Source of the DNA: Peptoclostridium sp965368085
Lineage (GTDB): Bacteria > Bacillota > Clostridia > Peptostreptococcales > Peptostreptococcaceae
Assembly (NCBI GenBank): GCA_965368085.1
Contig: CBDULP010000001.1
Span: 62,001-126,000 of the forward strand
DNA: 64,000 nucleotides
Direction: 5' to 3'
The notes beneath the pieces are model-generated. The model had not been told where the DNA came from and did no database searches. It worked only from the letters and a program-made list of their open reading frames with translations. How positions within the stretch are numbered: position 1 is the stretch's first letter; every line of letters begins with the position of its first letter. This document shows, piece by piece, positions 52,038-60,362 of this stretch. The translations under genes and the position numbers were made by a program.

Positions 52038-52805
52038 CTACCACTCCCTTCTAATCGGTATGTCTTTTTCATAAAGGTACTGCTTGAGCTTTGGGATCTC
52101 TATTTCCTTGAAGTGGAACACCGAAGCGGCAAGAGCCGCATCGGCCATTCCATCGGTGAGCACTTCATAAAAATCCTCTTTTTTACCCGCTCCTCCGGAT
52201 GCTATGACGGGAACGCTCACAAGACTTGAGACCGTCCTTGTAAGCTCTATGTCATACCCCTGTTTTACTCCGTCGGCGTCTATGCTGTTTAATACTATTT
52301 CCCCGGCGCCAAGCTCTACGCCTCTTTTTGCCCACTCAATAGCATCCATTCCGGTGTCTATCCTGCCCCCGTTTATGAACACGTTCCACTTTCCGGTGGC
52401 CTCAACTTTTTTTGCATCTATCGAAAGCACCACGCACTGTGCTCCAAATTTTAAAGCCGCATCTGTTATAAGCCTTGGATTTTTGACAGCCGATGAGTTT
52501 ATGGATATCTTGTCTGCTCCAGCCCTTAGTATCTGCTTGAAATCGTCAACACTGTTTACCCCTCCGCCTACACTGAACGGTATGAACACCTCGTTTGCGG
52601 TTCTCCTTACGACATCAAGCATGAGCTTTCTGCCTTCATGAGATGCCGTTATGTCGTAAAACACAAGCTCGTCCGCTCCGTTGTCATTGTAAAACTTCGC
52701 AAGCACAACCGGATCGTCAACCTCTTTTATGTCCTTGAATTTTGTTCCCTTTACTACCTTCCCGCCTCTTACATCAAGGCATGGGACTATTCTCTTTGTA
52801 AGCAT
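52038..52805 (-). CDS. hisF: Imidazole glycerol phosphate synthase, cyclase subunit
   Basis: HisF forms the TIM barrel that closes the imidazole ring using ammonia from HisH. 255 residues with RIVPCLDVRGGKVVKG (catalytic Asp11), the VLSIDAKK segment with the second catalytic Asp and IASGGAGKKEDF near the phosphate-binding site. Its start overlaps the hisA stop codon as TAATG. Confidence 0.97.
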   Translation of the reverse strand: MLTKRIVPCLDVRGGKVVKGTKFKDIKEVDDPVVLAKFYNDNGADELVFYDITASHEGRKLMLDVVRRTANEVFIPFSVGGGVNSVDDFKQILRAGADKISINSSAVKNPRLITDAALKFGAQCVVLSIDAKKVEATGKWNVFINGGRIDTGMDAIEWAKRGVELGAGEIVLNSIDADGVKQGYDIELTRTVSSLVSVPVIASGGAGKKEDFYEVLTDGMADAALAASVFHFKEIEIPKLKQYLYEKDIPIRREW

Positions 52806-53527
52806 TACTCCATCACCTCGACAGTTTTTTTAGCTTCTTTAAAATCTATGGCTCCATTGTAAAGCGCTTTTCCTATTATGGCTCCGTCGACTCCAATGTC
52901 ATTTAGCTTTTTTAAATCATCTATGCTGCTCACTCCGCCTGAGGCTATTATCTGGAGGCTGAGTTCTTTTTTTAGCATCTCGTATACTTCAAAATTAGGG
53001 CCGCTCATCATGCCGTCTTTTGAAATGTCCGTGTAGACTATGGTCTGTACTCCCATATCCTGTAGCTCTTTTGCAAGTTCAAGCGAGTCCTTTGAGCTTA
53101 CATTTTCCCAGCCGTCTATTGCGACCTTGCCGTCCTTGGCATCAATTCCAACTACGACCTTGTCTCCAAACTCATCTACCATTTCCTTTAGAAGCTCCCT
53201 GTCTTTTATGGCTATTGTTCCAACTATGAATCTTGAAACGCCGCTCTCTAGAAGTACATTTGCAGACTTTACGCTCCTTATTCCTCCGCCTACCTGTACA
53301 GGCACGTCAAGCTCCGATGCTATCTTGCCTATTACATCTATGTTCTTCGAGACCCCTTCAAGCGCTCCGTCCAGATCGACTATGTGTATATAACCTGCAC
53401 CTCCCTCTTTCCAAAGGGTCGCGGCCTCGAAAGGATTCTCGTAATATGTCGTTATTTCGTCAAATTTCCCCTGCTTCAGCCTTACGCATTTTCCGTCTTT
53501 TATGTCTATTGCCGGATATAATATCAT
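52805..53527 (-). CDS. hisA: Phosphoribosylformimino-5-aminoimidazole carboxamide ribotide isomerase
   Basis: A TIM-barrel Amadori isomerase, 240 residues. Seen are LYPAIDIKDGKCVRLKQG (catalytic Asp8), GGIRSVKS, VVGIDAKDGK and IASGGVSSIDDL. It overlaps hisH by 4 bases (ATGA) and hisF by one base, so the three are tightly coupled. Confidence 0.97.
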   Translation of the reverse strand: MILYPAIDIKDGKCVRLKQGKFDEITTYYENPFEAATLWKEGGAGYIHIVDLDGALEGVSKNIDVIGKIASELDVPVQVGGGIRSVKSANVLLESGVSRFIVGTIAIKDRELLKEMVDEFGDKVVVGIDAKDGKVAIDGWENVSSKDSLELAKELQDMGVQTIVYTDISKDGMMSGPNFEVYEMLKKELSLQIIASGGVSSIDDLKKLNDIGVDGAIIGKALYNGAIDFKEAKKTVEVME

Positions 53528-54129
53528 TTTATCATCTCCCCAAAAGCTTTTAGTATATTAAGTCCCGTCTTGCCGCTCTTTTCAGGGTGGAACTGTATCC
53601 CGTAAACATTGCCCTTTGCAACCATTGCTGGGAATTTAACCCCGTAGTCACAATGCGCCACCACATGGTCTTCGCCCGGGCTTGCATAATACGAATGAAC
53701 AAAATATACATATTCCCCTTCGCTTATGTATTTCACTATTTCGTCCTGCTTGTTTATTATAAGACTGTTCCATCCCATGTGAGGAATTTTTAACGTGTCC
53801 GATTCAAACTTTACGACATCACCCTTTAAAATCCCGAGGCCTTCCCACTCTCCATCCTCGTAGCTCTTTTCGTAGAGAACCTGCATTCCAAGGCATATGC
53901 CCAGAATCGGCTTTCCGCTTTCTGCAAGCTCCACAATGAATTTGTCAAGCCCCATCTGGCGAAGGCTCTCCATGGCGTCCTTGAAAGCCCCGACTCCGGG
54001 AAGTATTACGCCCTGAGCTTTTTCAATCTCCTTTGGATTATCCGTCACTATCGACTCAAATCCCAGCTTTTTAAGAGCATTGTCTATACTGCTTAAATTT
54101 CCGACTCCGTAATCTACTATGGCTATCAA
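53524..54129 (-). CDS. hisH: Imidazole glycerol phosphate synthase, glutaminase subunit
   Basis: A class I glutamine amidotransferase that feeds ammonia to HisF. The 201 residues have the catalytic cysteine in GKPILGICLGMQVL (about 80), and the histidine-glutamate pair in IQFHPEKSG. The start is TTG at 54129, directly after the hisB stop codon, with GGGG 8 bases away. Confidence 0.96.
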   Translation of the reverse strand: MIAIVDYGVGNLSSIDNALKKLGFESIVTDNPKEIEKAQGVILPGVGAFKDAMESLRQMGLDKFIVELAESGKPILGICLGMQVLYEKSYEDGEWEGLGILKGDVVKFESDTLKIPHMGWNSLIINKQDEIVKYISEGEYVYFVHSYYASPGEDHVVAHCDYGVKFPAMVAKGNVYGIQFHPEKSGKTGLNILKAFGEMIK

Positions 54130-54717
54130 CTATATCACCCCTTTTGTGGACATTACTCCGCTTATTCTATCGTTCATACTTGCCGCCTGTGACAGTGCCC
54201 TTCCAAGCCCCTTGAATATCGACTCTATTATGTGGTGGGTATTTCTTCCCCTTATTACATCCACGTGTATGTTGGCTCCAAGGCTATTTGAAAGCCCCCT
54301 CAAAAACTCATCTACAAGCTCGGTGTCAAAGTTTCCTACCTTATCCCTTTCAAAAGCGTATTCAAATGAAAGGTATGGCCTTCCCCCTATGTCCACGACT
54401 ACTCTCGTGAGAGCCTCGTCCATAGGCGTGTATGCTATACCGTACCTGTTTATGCCCTTCTTGTCGCCGAGTGCTTCCTTGAATGCGCTTCCAAGCACTA
54501 TAGCCACATCCTCCACAGTGTGGTGAAAATCCACCTGCAGATCGCCCTGTACTTCAAGCTGCATGTCTAATAGGCCATGTTTTGAAAACAGCGTTAGCAT
54601 GTGCTCGAAAAAGCCTATTCCTGTCACAATTCTCGATTTTCCGCTTCCATCTATGTCAACGCTTAATTCTATGCTCGTTTCAGCAGTAGTTCTACTTTTT
54701 TTGCACATCCTGCCCAT
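54130..54717 (-). CDS. hisB: Imidazoleglycerol-phosphate dehydratase
   Basis: A monofunctional manganese dehydratase of 195 residues, without the phosphatase domain of the enterobacterial HisB, so histidinol-phosphate phosphatase must be encoded elsewhere. Metal sites are GFFEHMLTLFSKH and DFHHTVEDVAI in the first half, and the matched NIHVDVIRGRNTHHIIESIFK in the second. GGGGAG precedes the ATG. Confidence 0.97.
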   Translation of the reverse strand: MGRMCKKSRTTAETSIELSVDIDGSGKSRIVTGIGFFEHMLTLFSKHGLLDMQLEVQGDLQVDFHHTVEDVAIVLGSAFKEALGDKKGINRYGIAYTPMDEALTRVVVDIGGRPYLSFEYAFERDKVGNFDTELVDEFLRGLSNSLGANIHVDVIRGRNTHHIIESIFKGLGRALSQAASMNDRISGVMSTKGVI

Positions 54718-54721
54718 TTTG

Positions 54722-55783
54722 CTACTCCCCTTTCAAAATCTGTTCAAGAGCCTCTATGAAAGCATCGTTTTGCTCTTTGGTGCCCACTGTTATCCTTATT
54801 CTATTCTCCATTCTTCCTCCTGAAAAACATCTCGCCATTATCCCTTTTTCAAGAAGCTTTTCAAATACATCCTGTGAATTGTCCACACATATTACTATGA
54901 AATTGGTGTTTGACGGGTAAACCTTTATGCCTTCAATATCCTTTAAAATCTCATAAATCCTGTTTCTCTCGTTTGTTATCTTTGCCACGTTCCGGTTCAT
55001 AAGGCATATGTTTTCAACCGCTATTTCGGATATGGCCTGGCTGACTATGTTTAGATTATACGGAGGCTTGACCTTATTAAGATTTTCCATGACAAGTCCC
55101 GACGCCGCAAGGTATCCCGACCTTATGCCTGCAAGTCCAAACGCCTTTGAAAAAGTCCTGAGCACTATAAGGTTTTCGTACCTTCCCACAAGGTCTATTA
55201 CACTTTCCCCTCCAAACTCTATATAGGCTTCATCCACAACAACTATTGCATCAAGATTTTCTATGGCCTTTACTAGGTCTCTTCTTTCAATCCTGTTGCC
55301 TGTGGGGTTGTTCGGATTACAAAGGAATACCAGCTTGGCAGAACTGTCTTTGGCCTCGCATATAAAATCGTCCATGTCTATGTTGAAATCTTCATCAGTT
55401 TGGTACTCCATATATTTCGCCTGGGCTATTACAGAGTTTAGGAAGTACATTACAAAAGTCGGGCTGTGCGAAAACACAACGTCTCCCTTGTCTACAAATG
55501 TATTAAATATGACCTGTATAAGCTCGTCTGATCCGTTTCCGACCATTATCTCCTCATATGAAAGGCCCGCATATGGGGCTATCTTCTTTCTAAGGCTTAC
55601 AGAATCTGAATCGGGATATATATTGTAATCAAGCCCCTTTAGCTTTTCCACTATCTGCTCTATCATTTCATCAGATGCGTTGAACGGGCTCTCGTTTGCA
55701 TCCATTTTATATTTGTATTCATAGTCATTTGGAACATAAGGCTTAAGCGCCTTTATGCTCTCCTTCACAAGATTTTCAACCAA
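54722..55783 (-). CDS. hisC: Histidinol-phosphate aminotransferase
   Basis: A PLP-dependent fold-type I aminotransferase of 353 residues. The active-site lysine lies in RTFSKAFGLAGIRSGYL, with NPNNPTGN near 155 and NGSDELIQ near 85. It transfers the amino group to imidazole acetol phosphate. The start is TTG at 55783 with GGGGGG 6 bases upstream. Confidence 0.96.
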   Translation of the reverse strand: MVENLVKESIKALKPYVPNDYEYKYKMDANESPFNASDEMIEQIVEKLKGLDYNIYPDSDSVSLRKKIAPYAGLSYEEIMVGNGSDELIQVIFNTFVDKGDVVFSHSPTFVMYFLNSVIAQAKYMEYQTDEDFNIDMDDFICEAKDSSAKLVFLCNPNNPTGNRIERRDLVKAIENLDAIVVVDEAYIEFGGESVIDLVGRYENLIVLRTFSKAFGLAGIRSGYLAASGLVMENLNKVKPPYNLNIVSQAISEIAVENICLMNRNVAKITNERNRIYEILKDIEGIKVYPSNTNFIVICVDNSQDVFEKLLEKGIMARCFSGGRMENRIRITVGTKEQNDAFIEALEQILKGE

Positions 55784-55797
55784 TTGGCTCCCCCCTT

Positions 55798-57084
55798 TTA
55801 TTCGAATCTCACTGCCACTGAATTTGCGTGTGCGTCAAGCCCCTCTTTTTGGGCTATTTTCATTATGTCGTCCTTTACCTGCTCAAGATTTTTCCTGTCG
55901 TAATACACAAGGCTAGATTTCTTGACAAAATCATCCACTCCCAGAGGCGAGAAAAATCTTGCCGTACCGCTCGTAGGAAGAGTGTGATTAGGTCCTGCAA
56001 AATAGTCTCCAAGAGGCTCCGGTGAATACTCTCCAAGGAATATCGCTCCTGCATTTTTGATCTTCCCTATTGTTGAAAATGGATCCTTAACGGCCATTTC
56101 AAGGTGCTCTGGAGCTATTTCATTTGCAAATTTTATCGCATCGTCAAGACTATTAACCACAACTATCGCTCCGTAGTCGCCTAGTGATTTTTCTATTATT
56201 TCATTTCTGCTTAGTGTCTTTGTCTGGATCTCGACCTCTTTCGCAACCGCTTTTGCTATTTCAGCTGATGTCGTCACAAGTATCGAAGATGCCAGCACGT
56301 CGTGTTCAGCCTGCGACAGAAGGTCAGCCGCAACATATCTCGGATTTGCAGTCTCGTCTGCGACTATGAGTACTTCGCTCGGTCCGGCTATCATGTCTAT
56401 GTCCACCTTTCCAAATACAAGCCTTTTTGCCGCCGCAACGTATATGTTGCCTGGCCCTACTATCTTATCGACCTTCTCTATGGTCTGTGTTCCGTTTGCA
56501 AGCGCGGCAACGGCTTGAGCACCGCCGGCCTTGTAAACCTTGTCGACCCCGGCTATTCTGGCTGCTGCAAGTATGTTCTTGTTTACAGTGCCGTCCTTTA
56601 GCGGAGGCGTAACCATTATTATCTTCCCTACGCATGCAACCTTTGCTGGAATGGCATTCATAAGCACAGAAGACGGATATGCTGCAGTTCCACCCGGAAC
56701 GTATATGCCCACCTTTTCCATAGGATTGTATAACTGGCCAAGTATTATCCCGCTTTGCTTATTTGTTATCCACGACTCCTTGAGCTGCTTTTGGTGATAG
56801 TCCCATATGTTTTCCTTGGCCCTTTTCATGGCCTTTATAAAATCTTCGTCGCACTGAAGGTATGCCGCCTCTATTTCATCCTGCGACACCAAAAAATCAT
56901 CTATTTCAACTCCGTCAAATCGTTTAGTGAACTCCTTGAGCGCCTCATCTCCGTCTTTTTCGACTCCCTCCAATATTTCCATAACGCTCTTTGTTATCTC
57001 GTTGCTCTCCTTGTCTCCTCTGTCGAGTATGTCCTTTAATATTTCTGAGGAACCTTCGCCTGTGGCGTCAAGTATTTTAATCAT
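55798..57084 (-). CDS. hisD: Histidinol dehydrogenase
   Basis: It performs the final two oxidations from histidinol to histidine with NAD and zinc. 428 residues from ATG at 57084; motifs include GIYVPGGTAAYPSSVLM, VGPGNIYVAAAKR, IAGPSEVLI, and the zinc/catalytic LLSQAEHDV and EHLEM histidines. GGAGG lies 9 bases before this ATG, whereas another ATG six bases earlier is only 3 bases away. It overlaps the hisG end by 8 bases. Confidence 0.95.
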   Translation of the reverse strand: MIKILDATGEGSSEILKDILDRGDKESNEITKSVMEILEGVEKDGDEALKEFTKRFDGVEIDDFLVSQDEIEAAYLQCDEDFIKAMKRAKENIWDYHQKQLKESWITNKQSGIILGQLYNPMEKVGIYVPGGTAAYPSSVLMNAIPAKVACVGKIIMVTPPLKDGTVNKNILAAARIAGVDKVYKAGGAQAVAALANGTQTIEKVDKIVGPGNIYVAAAKRLVFGKVDIDMIAGPSEVLIVADETANPRYVAADLLSQAEHDVLASSILVTTSAEIAKAVAKEVEIQTKTLSRNEIIEKSLGDYGAIVVVNSLDDAIKFANEIAPEHLEMAVKDPFSTIGKIKNAGAIFLGEYSPEPLGDYFAGPNHTLPTSGTARFFSPLGVDDFVKKSSLVYYDRKNLEQVKDDIMKIAQKEGLDAHANSVAVRFE

Positions 57085-57724
57085 CTGCATTTTCCTCCTT
57101 AACAGCTTCTTTTATCTTCTCAATCATTTCCCTTATCTTCCCGTTTTTAGTCTTAAAGCTTACCTTGTTGGCCACGAGCCTTGCACTCACCGGATACATG
57201 TCCTGTATGACCTCAAGTCCATTTTCCTTAAGTGTGCTTCCCGTTTCAACTATGTCCACTATGACATCTGAAAGTCCCACTATAGGCGCCAGCTCCACAG
57301 AGCCATTGAGCTTTATTGTATCTATTTGCCTTCCGTTTTCCATAAAGTACTTTGTAGCCACATTAGGGTATTTGCTTGCCACTTTCAGCTGGCCTCTTAT
57401 GTTTTCCAGCTTGAAACCCTTCATTGCCGCAACTGCGAACTTGCACCTGCCAAAGCCAAGATCCGCTATCTCATAGAGGTCTCTGCCCTCTTCCATTATG
57501 GTATCTTTTCCTACTATTCCAAGGTCTGCCGCCCCTCTTTCAACATAGACCGGCACATCCTGGGCCTTTACAAGTATGAACCTTATTTTTTTTTCGCTGT
57601 TTTCAAATATAAGCTTTCTTGATTTTTTTTCAAGCTCGCTGCAGTCATACCCTATTTTTTTGAATATCTCGTATCCCTTTTCCGCAAGCCTTCCTTTTCC
57701 AAGTGCCACGTTTATATAGTCCAT
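57077..57724 (-). CDS. hisG: ATP phosphoribosyltransferase, short catalytic form
   Basis: It catalyses the first step of histidine synthesis from ATP and PRPP. At 215 residues it is the short form without the C-terminal regulatory domain, so it needs HisZ, which is next to it. Family marks are VALGKGRLAEKGY, VPVYVERGAADLGIVGKD and the PRPP motif DVIVDIVETGSTLKENGL. Confidence 0.97.
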   Translation of the reverse strand: MDYINVALGKGRLAEKGYEIFKKIGYDCSELEKKSRKLIFENSEKKIRFILVKAQDVPVYVERGAADLGIVGKDTIMEEGRDLYEIADLGFGRCKFAVAAMKGFKLENIRGQLKVASKYPNVATKYFMENGRQIDTIKLNGSVELAPIVGLSDVIVDIVETGSTLKENGLEVIQDMYPVSARLVANKVSFKTKNGKIREMIEKIKEAVKEENADD

Positions 57725-57748
57725 TCAATACACCCCTTACTAATACTA

Positions 57749-59014
57749 TTATTGCTGCAGATTATTCCTGAACTGCTCTATGTCCATCTCTTTCTTTTCG
57801 GGGCTTTCCATGTCCTCTACAAACACCTTGTCCGCCTCGCATATTATAAATTTTCTTATGCCGTTTTCCCTTGCATACCCAAGGTGGTGCTCGTACCCCT
57901 TGAATGAGTCAGTCTCAACCACAAAGCCTTCATTTCTGAGCCTGTCTGATATTTGTATTACATCCTTTCTGTTGACATGTGAATACACTATCAGGTAGTC
58001 CGTGCTGTGCTCCTTGTATGTCTTTATGCCCATCTTTTTAAGTCCCAGTATGAATTCATCCACATTTATTCCAAAACCGGTGGCCGGTATATACTCCCCG
58101 TACTTTTCAGTAAGCTTGTCGTACCTTCCTCCGCTTAGGACTATCTTTCCGTGGTTTGCCATGTAGCCCTTGAATATTACGCCCGTATAGTAGTCCAGAT
58201 GGTTTATAAGACCTAGGTCTAGTGATATATACTGCTCATATCCATAGTCCAGAAGTATGTGGTAAACTTTTTCAAGGTTCTCAATGGCCTCTTCCATATC
58301 TCTGTTCAGGCATATCTGCTTTGCCTCGCTTATGACCTTTTCGGTATTTCCGTAAAGTTCAGGTATCTTTACTATGGCCTCTTTTGCGGCCTCATCTATA
58401 TTGTTGAACACGAGAAACTTTTCAAGCTCCACGAAGTTCTTGTTTTCTATTATCTCTCTGAGTCTGTCTTTTTCACTTCCTGAAAGATCCACCTCGTCCA
58501 TAAGCCCCTTGTAAAAGTTCGACTGGCCTATGTCTATTTGTATTTTTTCGGCTCCGCTGCTCAATAGTGTCTTTATTGCTATGTTTATGACCTCTGCATC
58601 CGCATCGGGACTCTGGTTCCCAAAGTACTCAACGCCTGCCTGTGTGAACTCCTTCTTTTTTTCCGACTCCTTATTGTCTATCCTAAATACCTTCGAGACA
58701 TATGAAAGTTTCAAGTAGTCTTTGAATTTCTTTCTGTTCTTAACTGCCATTCTGGCTATTGGTATTGTAAGGTCGGGTCTTAGAACCAGCACATCCCCGT
58801 TTATGTCCACAAGCTTGAATAGCTCGTCTTTTTTTATGGTTCCGGGACTTTGAACAAAGAAATCATAGTATTCAAACACCGGTGTTGATATTTGCTTGTA
58901 TGCATAAGATTTGAATATTTTCTTGAAGTTTTTAACTATGCCTTCTTTTCCTTGGAAGAACTCGTAAAACTCATCGCTCGTTCCCTTTGGCACCTTGTAA
59001 AAAAGTGTATTCAC
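57749..59014 (-). CDS. hisZ: ATP phosphoribosyltransferase regulatory subunit
   Basis: A histidyl-tRNA synthetase-like paralogue without aminoacylation activity that forms an octamer with short HisG and senses histidine. The 421 residues show class II motifs 2 and 3 in weakened form (LRPDLTIPIARM, YYTGVIFKGY, GGRYDKL). It heads the operon; the start is GTG with GGGGGG upstream. Confidence 0.95.
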   Translation of the reverse strand: MNTLFYKVPKGTSDEFYEFFQGKEGIVKNFKKIFKSYAYKQISTPVFEYYDFFVQSPGTIKKDELFKLVDINGDVLVLRPDLTIPIARMAVKNRKKFKDYLKLSYVSKVFRIDNKESEKKKEFTQAGVEYFGNQSPDADAEVINIAIKTLLSSGAEKIQIDIGQSNFYKGLMDEVDLSGSEKDRLREIIENKNFVELEKFLVFNNIDEAAKEAIVKIPELYGNTEKVISEAKQICLNRDMEEAIENLEKVYHILLDYGYEQYISLDLGLINHLDYYTGVIFKGYMANHGKIVLSGGRYDKLTEKYGEYIPATGFGINVDEFILGLKKMGIKTYKEHSTDYLIVYSHVNRKDVIQISDRLRNEGFVVETDSFKGYEHHLGYARENGIRKFIICEADKVFVEDMESPEKKEMDIEQFRNNLQQ

Positions 59015-59083
59015 TTAAATCCCCCCGCTCCGCTTTATCGATTTAGCGCTTTATCACGTTAAACTATTGTATACTATTTTTAC

Positions 59084-59112
59084 ATTTTACTACCTAAGCT
59101 CTTCACTGTCAA
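59084..59112 (-). promoter_or_regulatory. Sigma-A promoter of the his operon
   Basis: On the minus strand a perfect -35 TTGACA (59112-59107) is separated by 17 bases from -10 TAAAAT (59089-59084), about 70 bases before the hisZ start. No T-box structure follows, so control is probably at initiation. Confidence 0.75.
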
Positions 59113-59139
59113 CATTTATACCCTTTTTTACAAAAAAAA

Positions 59140-59155
59140 ATACGCATATGCGTAT
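59140..59155. promoter_or_regulatory. Perfect 16-bp palindrome between his promoter and yerC
   Basis: ATACGCATATGCGTAT, a perfect palindrome, lies 28 bases upstream of the his -35 box. On the minus strand a T9 run follows it, so it may also serve as a second terminator for yerC. An operator for the TrpR-like YerC is a reasonable alternative reading. Confidence 0.6.
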
Positions 59156-59199
59156 AGTGTCTTTTTTCATATTAATTTTGTTATATTTCAAAAAATTAT

Positions 59200-59222
59200 T
59201 AATAAAAAAAGCCCTTATGGGC
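59200..59222 (-). terminator. Intrinsic terminator after yerC
   Basis: GCCC-ATAA-GGGC followed by TTTTTTTATT on the minus strand, 13 bases past the stop codon; short stem. Confidence 0.65.
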
Positions 59223-59234
59223 GTTTTAAACTTA

Positions 59235-59543
59235 TTATTTTTCACTTCCATCGTATCCGAGTCTTTCAAGTATAAGCTTGTATCCTCCCGCGCCATAGTT
59301 TAGAAATCTACTTATCCTGCTTATCGTAGCCGTACTAGCACCAGTTTTTTCCTCTATTTCGCTGTATGTCTTGTTAAGCTTTAAAAGCTTCGCCACCTGC
59401 AGCCTTTGGGATATGGACTTAATCTCCTTTATGGTGCATATATCTTCAAAAAACATGTAGCATTCCTCTATATCTTCAAGCTCCAATATGGCTTTGAAAA
59501 GTTCATCCGTATGGTCGTCTTTTATCCCTTTATTATATGGCAC
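59235..59543 (-). CDS. yerC: TrpR-family regulator YerC/YecD
   Basis: A 102-residue helical DNA-binding protein of the TrpR superfamily. SISQRLQVAKLLKLNKTYSEIEEKTGASTATISRISRFL contains the helix-turn-helix. Such proteins next to his genes have been proposed to regulate histidine synthesis in Firmicutes; I infer that here from place and family. Start GTG at 59543 with GGAGG upstream. Confidence 0.88.
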   Translation of the reverse strand: MPYNKGIKDDHTDELFKAILELEDIEECYMFFEDICTIKEIKSISQRLQVAKLLKLNKTYSEIEEKTGASTATISRISRFLNYGAGGYKLILERLGYDGSEK

Positions 59544-59852
59544 GTGAATTCCTCCCTGATAGTATCTATAGTCAAATCATACCACTTTAATTAATTATAG
59601 CATTAAACTAATATACAGACAATATGCAGCATGGGCTTTGTTCAATAATGATTTTCACTCGGATTGACCTTGCCAGAAAAAGATAGCTTTCTTATGATTA
59701 GCATACTTGCAATGTTTTGTTTGCCTTTCATTACAGCCTACATATTTAAAAGGATATTTTTGGGGTTTTACTCTAAAAATTGTAAGCATTATAATTAAAA
59801 TGTAATATTTGTTATTTTTAAAACATAATTCAATTGTGACAGGGGGGTTTTT
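59544..59852. other. Divergent intergenic region
   Basis: About 310 bases between yerC (minus) and the NuoE-like operon (plus). A TATAAT at 59790-59795 could be the -10 of the NuoE promoter; its -35 is poor (TTTTAC, 18-base spacer). No other feature was recognised. Confidence 0.4.
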
Positions 59853-60347
59853 ATGTCAACTTCAAAAGCTGTGGTTTCCTGCGAGTTTACCCATGAACAA
59901 CTCGAACAACTCGACAATATAATCGAGCAATACGGAAGTGAACGAACAAAACTTATTCCCATGCTTGAAAAAATCCAACAAGCGCTAGGATGCATACCTG
60001 TATCTGTGCAGGAGGTGATTTCAGAAAAAACGGAAATACCAGAAACCACAATATACGGCGTAGTTTCATTCTATTCCTACTTCACCATGAACCCAAGGGC
60101 AAGACACAGGATACAAGTCTGCATGGGAACCGCATGCTATGTCAAGGGTGCTCAAAAAATTGCCGACAAGATTGAAAATATACTAGGCATAGTTCTTGGA
60201 GAAAGCACTGATGACAAGAGATTCACATATGAAAATACAAGGTGTTTTGGGGCCTGCGGTCTTGCTCCTGTAATGGTTGTAGACGGGAATGTATATGGCC
60301 ATGTAAAACCAGAAGATGTTGAATCCATACTTGAAAAATATGAATAG
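59853..60347 (+). CDS. NuoE-like [2Fe-2S] subunit (24 kDa type)
   Basis: A thioredoxin-fold ferredoxin-like subunit of 164 residues. It has the N-terminal helical domain and the four-cysteine [2Fe-2S] motif: QVCMGTACYVKG then NTRCFGACGLAPV, as in NuoE/HydC/HndA. Such subunits pass electrons between the NuoF-like flavoprotein and ferredoxin-like partners. GGGGGG precedes the ATG. It is the first gene of the four-gene unit. Confidence 0.94.
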   Translation: MSTSKAVVSCEFTHEQLEQLDNIIEQYGSERTKLIPMLEKIQQALGCIPVSVQEVISEKTEIPETTIYGVVSFYSYFTMNPRARHRIQVCMGTACYVKGAQKIADKIENILGIVLGESTDDKRFTYENTRCFGACGLAPVMVVDGNVYGHVKPEDVESILEKYE

Positions 60348-60362
60348 GCGGAGGTGAGTATA

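Noticed and set aside
59015..59234. T-box or histidine attenuator ahead of the his operon
   Set aside because: The leader is only about 70 bases from the promoter -10 and lacks a T-box sequence, a specifier loop or a His-codon leader peptide.
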